A stretch of DNA of 64,000 nt. Source: Bacteroidetes bacterium 43-93. GTDB lineage: Bacteria > Bacteroidota > Bacteroidia > Chitinophagales > Chitinophagaceae. Of the stretch, positions 1 through 6,432 are shown one piece after another. The position numbers and the translations under genes are program-made. The number at the start of each line of letters is the position of its first letter. Within the stretch, counting starts at the first letter, position 1. The DNA is taken from positions 248,001-312,000 of the forward strand of contig MKUO01000023.1 in assembly GCA_001897855.1 (NCBI GenBank). Direction: 5' to 3'. The notes under the pieces were generated by a model that saw only the letters and a list, made by a program, of their open reading frames with translations, did not search any database and had not been told where the DNA came from.

Positions 1-215
1 GGGTCACCCCTTTTCCAAGTGAACCAATCATGATGCGCACTCTTATTGCCACCGGGGCCGATTTCAAATTTTATTTGCGATGCATTCGTTTGATTAATGC
101 AAATGATCACAAACCAACCACGTGGAGCATTTTTGCAATCTTGTAATTGGCAATATGCACCATTTCCTAGTGAACTAATCAGAATAATAAAAGCCAATGC
201 CAAACAAGCCTTCAT
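1..215 (-). CDS. Small secreted protein of unknown function (partial)
   Basis: An open frame runs leftward from an ATG at 213-215 and leaves the window after 71 codons, so the C-terminus is missing. The first ~22 residues form a clear signal peptide (Met-Lys-Ala-Cys, then a run of Leu/Ile/Phe/Ala, then Gly-Ala-Tyr-Cys-Gln). The visible mature part holds Cys residues, an NxT sequon-like NQTNAS and a GPGGNKSAHH stretch. I do not recognise a family. It lies in the A+T-rich segment that ends in the truncated comM and may belong to the same acquired DNA. A hairpin at 280-304 lies upstream of its start. Confidence 0.5.
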   Translation of the reverse strand, partial: MKACLALAFIILISSLGNGAYCQLQDCKNAPRGWFVIICINQTNASQIKFEIGPGGNKSAHHDWFTWKRGD

Positions 216-535
216 GACGCAATATTGAGGTAAATAAATTAAATATTTTCTGATGCAAACTAACAGTTTACATATAAATAAAAAAGAGTTTTTTACTCTT
301 TTTTAAGTGTAAAACATTTTTATATTATAAAGTGGTTCCGCATAAAACCGAAGTCATAGGCAACTTGGAGTGTAGCCCATCACAAAAACGTTTGTCTTAC
401 TAGTGTCTATAGAGGAATCGATAGAAGGCGCTTAGAACTCCTTCATCGATATAAGCTTGTGAATTGGTTGGAAAGTACCAGGAGGATAAAAACATACGAG
501 CATCTCGGACAAGTCCGGATTAATATAAAAGGAGC
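216..535. other. 320-base stretch without a convincing gene, rich in hairpins
   Basis: This gap holds a perfect A/T-rich hairpin at 280-304 and a long imperfect stem-loop at 417-450 (ATCGAT-A-GAAGG paired with CCTTC-ATCGAT, one bulged A, 11-base loop). A small CGGAC/GTCCG hairpin lies near 506-517, and the terminator-like hairpin of the following gene begins at 528. One frame on the plus strand stays open for about 65 codons and ends at about 562, but it has no credible start codon and no family I recognise. It may be a remnant of a broken gene or a structured RNA; I cannot tell which. Confidence 0.4.
280..304. terminator. A/T-rich terminator-like hairpin
   Basis: Left arm AAAAAAGAGT (280-289) pairs perfectly with ACTCTTTTTT (295-304) around a five-T loop, with T or A runs on both sides. 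It could act in either direction. It lies between the helix-turn-helix gene and the small secreted protein, both of which read leftward. Confidence 0.45.
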
Positions 536-554
536 CTATGAAATAAGCTCCTTT
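528..554 (-). terminator. Terminator of the helix-turn-helix gene
   Basis: AAAGGAGC (528-535) pairs with GCTCCTTT (547-554) around an 11-base loop. Read leftward, the stem is followed by TTATATT. The last codons and stop of the regulator gene lie inside the hairpin. Confidence 0.5.
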
Positions 555-970
555 AGTTTTTGATATTGGATGTTTTTAGGAATAGCTTTGTTTGCTTCCC
601 ATGAGGCTAAAGTTCTTTCTTCTACTCCGATATTTTTAGCCAGTTTTTTGATACTCAGGCCATGCTCAATTCGATACTTTTTAATTTTTCCTCCCAATGT
701 TTCGGTATTCATAGGGAATGGGTTATAACCTAAAAAATCAATTATTTGTGGATAATATTGAATTTGTGGAGCACTTCTTCCATTTTCCCATCCAGTAATA
801 GAATCCTCACATACATCCAATATCTTTGCTACATCGGCTTGCGGTAGTCGAAGTTGTAACCTTCGTTTTTTGAGTCGTTCACCTATAAATTGCGGATTAT
901 CAAGCTGTTTTAAGTATGGGGCTAAGGCTGAAATCTCTAAACCGCAGAAAGGGAACGCAGGTATGTCCAT
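536..970 (-). CDS. Double helix-turn-helix (XRE-type) transcriptional regulator
   Basis: The 144-residue product has two helix-turn-helix units. The first is at about residues 28-84, with the typical core QADVAKILDVCEDSITGWE followed by NGRSAPQ. The second, shorter one is at about 92-142, with the core LAKNIGVEERTLASWEANK. Small proteins of this kind are common in Bacteroidota, often alone beside accessory DNA. The only ATG near the 5' end (968-970) lies in comM-derived sequence, just past the point where comM homology begins at about 964. The native start may therefore have been lost, or the gene may have acquired its start codon at the junction. Its target is unknown; autoregulation or control of a mobile segment is possible but not shown. 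Confidence 0.7.
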   Translation of the reverse strand: MDIPAFPFCGLEISALAPYLKQLDNPQFIGERLKKRRLQLRLPQADVAKILDVCEDSITGWENGRSAPQIQYYPQIIDFLGYNPFPMNTETLGGKIKKYRIEHGLSIKKLAKNIGVEERTLASWEANKAIPKNIQYQKLKELIS

Positions 971-1449
971 GCGGTTATTTTAATCACCCGGAAAAAGAAT
1001 GTACCTGCAGCCCGGTAGTAGTACAACGTTACCTCAACAAAATCTCAGGTCCATTGCTTGATAGGATAGATCTGCATGTAGAGGTAACGCCCGTATCATT
1101 CAATGAGCTGTCATCCAAGCAAACATCAGAACCAAGCGAATCCGTTCGCGACAGGGTGATCAAAGCGAGAGAGATACAGGCGGAGCGATTTAAGGAGAGT
1201 ACAGGTGTTTACTGCAACGCACAGATAAGCAGTAAACAACTGAAAGAAATATGTGCTATCAATACCGTTGGGCAGACATTGCTGAAAACAGCAATGGATA
1301 GATTGAACCTGTCTGCCCGTGCGTATGATCGTATCCTGAAGGTATCTCGTACCATAGCAGATCTTGCCGCGAGTGAAGAAATAAGACCGGAACACCTGGC
1401 AGAAGCGATACAGTACCGCAGCCTTGATCGTGAAGGTTGGGGAGGATAA
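964..1449 (+). pseudogene. comM: Truncated comM/yifB (Mg-chelatase-like AAA ATPase), C-terminal third
   Basis: From the TGT at 964 the frame reads as the C-terminal part of ComM/YifB: CPCGYFNHPEKECTC, then the strongly conserved RYLNKISGPLLDRIDLHVEV, then the C-terminal LSARAYDRILKVSRTIADL and a typical YRSLDREGWGG end. Intact proteins are about 510 residues. Here about 161 remain, and the Walker A and B ATPase core is absent. In intact homologues the CPCGY motif is preceded by (A/S)MNP; here the codons before it encode Gly-Thr-Gln-Val, which do not fit, so homology ends sharply at 961-963. ComM is a hexameric helicase that helps integrate DNA taken up by transformation; this copy should be non-functional. 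An in-frame ATG at 916 might allow a short chimeric product. Confidence 0.8.
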
Positions 1450-1488
1450 TCGTCACATTCGAGTAACAGGTTTATTAACTTGTAATTA

Positions 1489-1520
1489 TTGTAATTGAAA
1501 CTATTTATTCTGTAATTTTA
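1489..1520 (+). promoter_or_regulatory. Candidate promoter of the Fic-like gene
   Basis: TTG (1489-1491), a 21-base spacer, then TAATTTTA (1513-1520), which matches seven of eight bases of the Bacteroidota -7 box TAnnTTTG. The start codon follows 16 bases later. Confidence 0.35.
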
Positions 1521-1536
1521 TAGTCATTACCATGCT

Positions 1537-2817
1537 ATGATGTTGCACGATAAACTCGAAAGGATCAATGTCCTTAAGGGCGAACTACGCCTAAAATTAT
1601 CTAATGAACAGTTGCACCAGGCTGAGAAAAAATTACTGGTAGACTTTCATTATAACTCGAACGGCTTTTTTGGAAGCTCACTAAGTTATAACGAAACACA
1701 ACTGGCTATTTCTTATGACACGGTTGTTGCCGGAAGGTCGGTAAGTGAATATACCAACCTGCAGCTTGGGAAAATAGCTTATCAGTCTGTTCTTGATGCT
1801 GCATTTAATAAAAGACACCAGTTAAGTGTCAATTTTATAGATGATATACATCGCATTTTATCTCCCCGTAGACATTCTTGTATAGCGCCTGTAAATAACA
1901 ATTTTGTAAGCGCAGTAGTATCGGGCGGTGATATCAACTATTTTGATAAAGGTTTTTCCCGCGATTTATATGATATCGTTGCCTGGTATAAAGATGAACA
2001 GACAAAAAATGAATTATGCGCGCCAGAGCTGGCGGCGCTTCTTCATAAAAAGATCATAGAAACAGATATTGAAGATGCACATAACGGAAAGCTTGCCCGT
2101 ATGCTGGTCAATTATGTTTTAATAAAGAGCGATCTTTTACCGATAGCTTTTAAACCCACGGAAACAATTAATTATTTAGATGCAACTGCAAGTGAGGATA
2201 TAACAGTCTTTAGCAATTACCTGGCAGATCAGCTATTGCTATCTTACCAGTCTTACCTTGATATTGGCAGTAACGAAAAGAAAGAAGAGACAAAAGACTG
2301 GAGAAAGACAATCGTTTCATTAAAACAGGAGCTGGATAAAAAGGACCAGATACGTTTTGCAAAAAATCACAGCATTATCAGGCGTATCTACAATGGCATT
2401 TTATTACCACTGATCTTCAGAATAAAGGATGAGATATCAGAATACGAAAATTTATTTCTGAGCAATGCTATATTCTTTAAAACAAGTAAAGAATCGTTCT
2501 ATACCCAATTACGCAACATTAGCCAAATAGATGCGCATATCTCCGGCAATATAGTTTTGTATACTGATGACATAGCGTTCGATTTTAGCTTTAATGACTT
2601 TAAGATCATAGAATACGTGAGTTTTGATATCCATTGCAAATTGAGTGTTTCTTTTCTGAAGCACAGCTACGAGCTTACATTCGAGGATAAAACCATTAGC
2701 AAATATTATCACCAGGTATTTTCAGAAGAAGACATCCAAATGCTAATTAATCATATAGGCAGCATGCTGCATTCTGAATTAAATAAATGCATGATAGCCA
2801 ATAAAAGGATAAACTAG
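1537..2817 (+). CDS. Fic-fold protein with degenerate active site (predicted pseudoenzyme)
   Basis: Residues 30-215 of this 426-residue protein follow the Fic (AMP-transferase) fold. They show the N-terminal inhibitory-helix region YNSNGFFGSSLSYNETQ (39-55), the helix FIDDIHRIL (100-108), and APELAALLHKKII (162-174) leading into the active-site loop. Where Fic enzymes have HPFx(D/E)GNGRxxR, this protein has TDIEDAHNGKLAR (176-188): the catalytic His is Thr, the motif has one extra residue, and the phosphate-binding Arg is Lys. The inhibitory Glu of the (S/T)xxxE(G/N) motif is Phe45. Transfer activity is therefore unlikely. Residues about 250-426 form a separate region, helical then strand-rich, that I cannot assign. 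Two ATG codons lie side by side at the start. The next gene begins 48 bases downstream on the same strand. The fold assignment is by eye and fairly secure; the role is unknown. Confidence 0.65.
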   Translation: MMLHDKLERINVLKGELRLKLSNEQLHQAEKKLLVDFHYNSNGFFGSSLSYNETQLAISYDTVVAGRSVSEYTNLQLGKIAYQSVLDAAFNKRHQLSVNFIDDIHRILSPRRHSCIAPVNNNFVSAVVSGGDINYFDKGFSRDLYDIVAWYKDEQTKNELCAPELAALLHKKIIETDIEDAHNGKLARMLVNYVLIKSDLLPIAFKPTETINYLDATASEDITVFSNYLADQLLLSYQSYLDIGSNEKKEETKDWRKTIVSLKQELDKKDQIRFAKNHSIIRRIYNGILLPLIFRIKDEISEYENLFLSNAIFFKTSKESFYTQLRNISQIDAHISGNIVLYTDDIAFDFSFNDFKIIEYVSFDIHCKLSVSFLKHSYELTFEDKTISKYYHQVFSEEDIQMLINHIGSMLHSELNKCMIANKRIN

Positions 2818-2865
2818 TTGCAGTAATAATATTAGCAGAGTAAATTAGATTTCCAATCACTGCAC

Positions 2866-3672
2866 ATGAGACACTGCCTGATAGCATACAGTATTTTAAT
2901 GAGTGTATTCATAAACGCAAACGCACGTAGTTATCATGTACTTTTTAATACCGGAAGTTACCAATTGACGGATCAGGGCAAGCGATATATCGATTCGCTG
3001 GTGTATAATGACATAATACATCCGGGGTTAAAATTAGACCTCGTTGGTTATGCTGACTATGTAGGAGATAGCATGGGAAATCTCTTATTGTCGCAAAACC
3101 GCGCAAATGCGATAAGAGATTACTTGGTAGGGATGAATTTTAAGAAAGAAGATATTGAAGCCGTGCAGGGTAAGGGTGAAATACCTTCAGGAAAAGAAGA
3201 AGGTAGCGATGGTGTTCCCTTTAACCGAAGGGTGGATATCAGCATTCGGCTGCCCCGGCACAGAACAAAACCACTTGTAGCTGATGCATCTAAACTGAAA
3301 GTAAATGATATCATTCGGCTGAATATTCTATTCAAAGAAAGTTCGCATCAATACCTTGTAAAATCAATTCCTCTCTTAGATTCGTTTTACCTGTTAATGA
3401 AAAACAATCCAGGTTTAAGAGTAAGCATTGAAGGACACATTTGCTGCGGGAGCCATCTTAACGATGAGGGTATGGATATGGATACCCGGAAGATGGGTTT
3501 ATCTTTTAATAGAGCTAAGGCGGTCTACGACTATCTTGTAAAACGGGGTATTGATGCTGCCCGGATGAGCTACAAAGGAATGGGCTTTGCACATCCTCTG
3601 TATCCGGCGGAAGAAACACAGGAACAACGCGACCTGAACAAAAGAGTGGAAGTGCGAATTATTAGCAAATAA
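2866..3672 (+). CDS. Secreted protein with two tandem OmpA-like domains
   Basis: A signal peptide (residues 1-20, ending ANA) is followed by two OmpA C-terminal-like domains (about 23-130 and 150-268) and little else in 268 residues. OmpA domains bind the diaminopimelate of peptidoglycan through an Asp and an Arg. The first domain keeps both (GYAD at 61-64, Arg79). The second has GHICCG where GHTDxxG is usual, so Asp is replaced by Cys193, though Arg216 of NRA remains. Both repeats keep the C-terminal N(R/K)RV motif. There is no membrane barrel and no lipobox, so this looks like a soluble periplasmic peptidoglycan-associated protein. Its partner is not evident from the neighbours. Confidence 0.8.
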   Translation: MRHCLIAYSILMSVFINANARSYHVLFNTGSYQLTDQGKRYIDSLVYNDIIHPGLKLDLVGYADYVGDSMGNLLLSQNRANAIRDYLVGMNFKKEDIEAVQGKGEIPSGKEEGSDGVPFNRRVDISIRLPRHRTKPLVADASKLKVNDIIRLNILFKESSHQYLVKSIPLLDSFYLLMKNNPGLRVSIEGHICCGSHLNDEGMDMDTRKMGLSFNRAKAVYDYLVKRGIDAARMSYKGMGFAHPLYPAEETQEQRDLNKRVEVRIISK

Positions 3673-3735
3673 ATGCTGCACAAAGAGATATACAACAGGA
3701 TATTTGTATATTTCGGAAGAGAGAGTTTACATATT

Positions 3736-3966
3736 ATGCAACCTGACCAAAAAATGCCATCGACGCATGGCGAAAGGAGGCATCGCCACCGCCGGCATTC
3801 TGAAAGACGCAAAAAGCGTAAGATCAAGAGGAGAAATACAGTACTCGTACTGGCCGGGATTATTATAGCCACGGTAGTATTGGCACTATGGCTATCAGCC
3901 AAGACTCATATTAACAATAACAATGAGCATCAGGAAATAGTCATAGAGGCAGAAGAAGAGGGTTAG
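3736..3966 (+). CDS. Small basic single-pass membrane protein, unknown function
   Basis: I place the start at the ATG at 3736, after a TATATTTC sequence resembling a -7 box. An earlier ATG at 3673, directly after the preceding stop, would add 21 residues. The 76-residue product has a very basic head (GERRHRHRRHSERRKKRKIK), one transmembrane helix (about residues 34-54) and a short acidic tail (EIVIEAEEEG). The positive-inside rule puts the basic head in the cytoplasm. I do not recognise a family. Its stop overlaps the stop of the convergent photolyase gene by four bases. Confidence 0.55.
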   Translation: MQPDQKMPSTHGERRHRHRRHSERRKKRKIKRRNTVLVLAGIIIATVVLALWLSAKTHINNNNEHQEIVIEAEEEG

Positions 3967-5282
3967 CGCGCTGGTTTCATATCGCTTTTCAAGGCTGCTT
4001 TATAAGCAGTAAGACAGCGTTCCCGTGCCAGGGTGTGTTCTACAACAGGCTGCGTGTATCCTGGCTCCGCATATTCCGGCACCCATTTTTTAATATAGAT
4101 ATAGTCAGGATCAAATTTCTCTGTTTGCAAATAAGGATTGAATACTCTAAAATAAGGCGCTGCATCGCAGCCGCTACCAGCCGCCCATTGCCAGCCGCCA
4201 TTATTACTCGCAAGGTCATAATCAAGCAACTTTTCCGCAAAATAGGCTTCTCCCCATCGCCAGTCTATTAGGAGATGTTTTGTAAGGAAGCTGGCTACAA
4301 TCATGCGTATGCGGTTATGCATATGGCCGGTAGCATTCAATTCGCGCATGCCTGCATCTACTATCGGGTAGCCTGTATTGCCTTCACACCAAAGCTTAAA
4401 TTCCACTTCATTATTTCGCCATTGAATATGGTCGTATGCAGGATGGAAGGAGTGATTGACCACCTGGGGGAAATGCCATAGGATCATTTGGTAGAATTCC
4501 CGCCATATCAGTTCATTCAGCAGTTTTTCATTAAGGTCTTTGCATTCAGCCGCCAGCTTACGAATACTTATAGTACCAAACCTTAAATGAACGCTTAATC
4601 TTGTAGTGCCTTTAACAGAGGGGATATCCCGTGTTTCATGATAATGCCTGGCAATTTCTTTATCAAGCTTGGGCTCATGAAAAGTAATACCAGTTTTTTT
4701 AAAGCCAATATCCTGTAATGATGGGATATCTATCTTTTTTTGCCGATGCAGATTTTTGAAGTACTTATTGGTTGGATATGGTTTCAGGTAGAAACTGTTT
4801 AGTTTTGACTTCCATTTTTTACTGTAAGGTGTGTAAACCGTGTATGGTGTTCCATCATCCTTCAATACTTCATTCTTTTCAAAGATGACCTGGTCTTTAT
4901 AACTGTAGAGGGGTATATTATGTTTTAACAACAACTCTGAAACCATTTCATCACGTTGACCCGCATAAGGCTCATAGTCATGATTGGTATATACTGCATC
5001 AATATTATAATGATGGATTAATTCAGTAAAACAATGTTTTGGGGTACCATGCATTACATGTAATGTGCTACCATGTTTTACCAGCTCGGCCTGCACATGT
5101 TCCAATGCCTGGTGTATGAAATCAACTCTTCGGTCTTCTTTATCCTGTAATTCATCTAATATCTCCGTATCAAAGATAAAAACAGGAACAACAGGCTTAC
5201 CGGATCTAAGGGCATAGAATAAACCAGCATTATCATCCAGCCGCAAATCTCTTCGAAACCAGAATATAGCAACTTCAGGCAT
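3963..5282 (-). CDS. phr: Deoxyribodipyrimidine photolyase (cryptochrome/photolyase family)
   Basis: This flavoenzyme splits cyclobutane pyrimidine dimers using blue light. The 439-residue protein has the N-terminal photolyase domain (FWFRRDLRLDDN at 7-18) and the FAD-binding domain, including TTRLSVHLRFGTIS (226-239), WCEGNTGYPIVDAGMREL (298-315), NNGGWQWAAGSGCDAAPYF (360-378) and RVFNPYLQTEKFDPDY. The length and the NNGGWQW tryptophans fit a class I CPD photolyase. One oddity is the TGxMHNR motif: position 320 is His, where the E. coli enzyme has the dimer-contacting Trp277. The gene is transcribed divergently from the glycosyltransferase at 5431, and its stop overlaps that of the small membrane protein. 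Confidence 0.92.
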   Translation of the reverse strand: MPEVAIFWFRRDLRLDDNAGLFYALRSGKPVVPVFIFDTEILDELQDKEDRRVDFIHQALEHVQAELVKHGSTLHVMHGTPKHCFTELIHHYNIDAVYTNHDYEPYAGQRDEMVSELLLKHNIPLYSYKDQVIFEKNEVLKDDGTPYTVYTPYSKKWKSKLNSFYLKPYPTNKYFKNLHRQKKIDIPSLQDIGFKKTGITFHEPKLDKEIARHYHETRDIPSVKGTTRLSVHLRFGTISIRKLAAECKDLNEKLLNELIWREFYQMILWHFPQVVNHSFHPAYDHIQWRNNEVEFKLWCEGNTGYPIVDAGMRELNATGHMHNRIRMIVASFLTKHLLIDWRWGEAYFAEKLLDYDLASNNGGWQWAAGSGCDAAPYFRVFNPYLQTEKFDPDYIYIKKWVPEYAEPGYTQPVVEHTLARERCLTAYKAALKSDMKPAR

Positions 5283-5430
5283 ACCTTGATAACAAATCGA
5301 CGGCTAAAAAGTTTGTCAAATGTTTTTAATCATCTATCATTGTGCATCTCAACGATAGACGTTATAGCATGTAACTAAAGGTTATATATTTACAAAACAA
5401 TAAGATCCATACGTTAAGAGTAAGAAAAAA

Positions 5431-6384
5431 ATGGCCTCAAATAATATAGACTTATCTATTGTTGTACCGGTTTTCAATGAAGAAATGATCATTGACGAGC
5501 TGGTAAAACGCATGACTGCGGCTGCAAAAAGCATCACAGATAAGTATGAGATCATTTTTGTGAATGATGGCAGCCGCGATAAGACCCAGGAAAAATTAAA
5601 ACAAGCTTGCGGTATCGACCCTGAAAAACTGCATTATATAAGTTTTGCCCGCAACTTCGGTCACCAGATAGCTATTACGGCCGGCATGGATTATGCCAAA
5701 GGGGATGCTATCGTAACCATTGACGGCGACCTCCAGGATCCGCCGGAGCTGATCCCCGAAATGTATCGGGAGTACAAAAATGGTTTTAAAGTAGTGTATG
5801 CCAAACGCAGCAAACGTAAGGGTGAAACCTTCTTTAAGCTGTTTACCGCAAAAATGTTTTATCGCCTGATGGCAAGGCTGGTCTCCTTTGAGATACCGCT
5901 GGATGTGGGCGACTTCCGCCTGATAGGACGCGATGTGCTCGATTATCTGAAACAAATGAAGGAGTATGATAAATACATCCGGGGGCAGATAGCATGGCTA
6001 GGCTTTAAAAGCACATATGTAATGTTTGAGCGCGATGAACGCAAATACGGTAAGACAAATTACCCTTTCCGTAAAATGCTGCGCCTGGCATTTAATGGTA
6101 TTACGGCATTTTCAGATTCGCCACTAAAGCTTGCTGCACAGTTGGGATTTGTAGTTTGCATCATATCCTTCCTGATAGGAGTATATGCGCTTTATGGATA
6201 TTATTTTAACCGCAATACGGTACCGGGATGGGCATCCACCATTATTAGCGTAACATTCCTTGGTGGCGTGCAATTATTATCGCTTGGCATCATCGGCGAA
6301 TACATTAGCCGCATTATCAATAATGTGAGGAACAGGCCGCTGTATGTAATTGATGAGAATACCGCGGAAGAGAAAAAAGACTAA
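5431..6384 (+). CDS. Family 2 glycosyltransferase, GtrB/dolichol-phosphate-mannose-synthase type
   Basis: It is predicted to move a sugar from a nucleotide donor to a polyprenyl phosphate at the inner face of the cytoplasmic membrane, for later use in glycan building. The GT-A domain opens with DLSIVVPVFNEE (7-18), followed by FVNDGSRDKT (43-52) and the metal-binding TIDGDLQDPPE (96-106). Two transmembrane helices close the protein (about 233-258 and 268-292), as in GtrB-like enzymes. No flippase or glycan cluster is adjacent, so the sugar and final product are unknown. A strong hairpin follows directly. Confidence 0.88.
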   Translation: MASNNIDLSIVVPVFNEEMIIDELVKRMTAAAKSITDKYEIIFVNDGSRDKTQEKLKQACGIDPEKLHYISFARNFGHQIAITAGMDYAKGDAIVTIDGDLQDPPELIPEMYREYKNGFKVVYAKRSKRKGETFFKLFTAKMFYRLMARLVSFEIPLDVGDFRLIGRDVLDYLKQMKEYDKYIRGQIAWLGFKSTYVMFERDERKYGKTNYPFRKMLRLAFNGITAFSDSPLKLAAQLGFVVCIISFLIGVYALYGYYFNRNTVPGWASTIISVTFLGGVQLLSLGIIGEYISRIINNVRNRPLYVIDENTAEEKKD

Positions 6385-6386
6385 AA

Positions 6387-6413
6387 AAAGGCGCTGCAAC
6401 CTGCAGCGCCTTT
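6387..6413. terminator. Bidirectional terminator between convergent genes
   Basis: AAAGGCGCTGCA (6387-6398) pairs perfectly with TGCAGCGCCTTT (6402-6413) around a three-base loop. A run of A precedes it and T follows, so it can serve both the glycosyltransferase and korA. Confidence 0.9.
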
Positions 6414-6432
6414 AATATGATAAGCAGATTGA

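Noticed and set aside
359-562. A 65-codon open frame on the plus strand through the non-coding stretch and the end of the regulator gene
   Set aside because: It has no plausible start codon, overlaps the regulator antisense, and shows no motif I recognise. I mention it only as a possible remnant.
5283-5430. Divergent gap between photolyase and glycosyltransferase searched for a light-response operator or tRNA
   Set aside because: I found only A/T-rich sequence with a weak TATATTTA; no clover-leaf and no clear inverted repeat.
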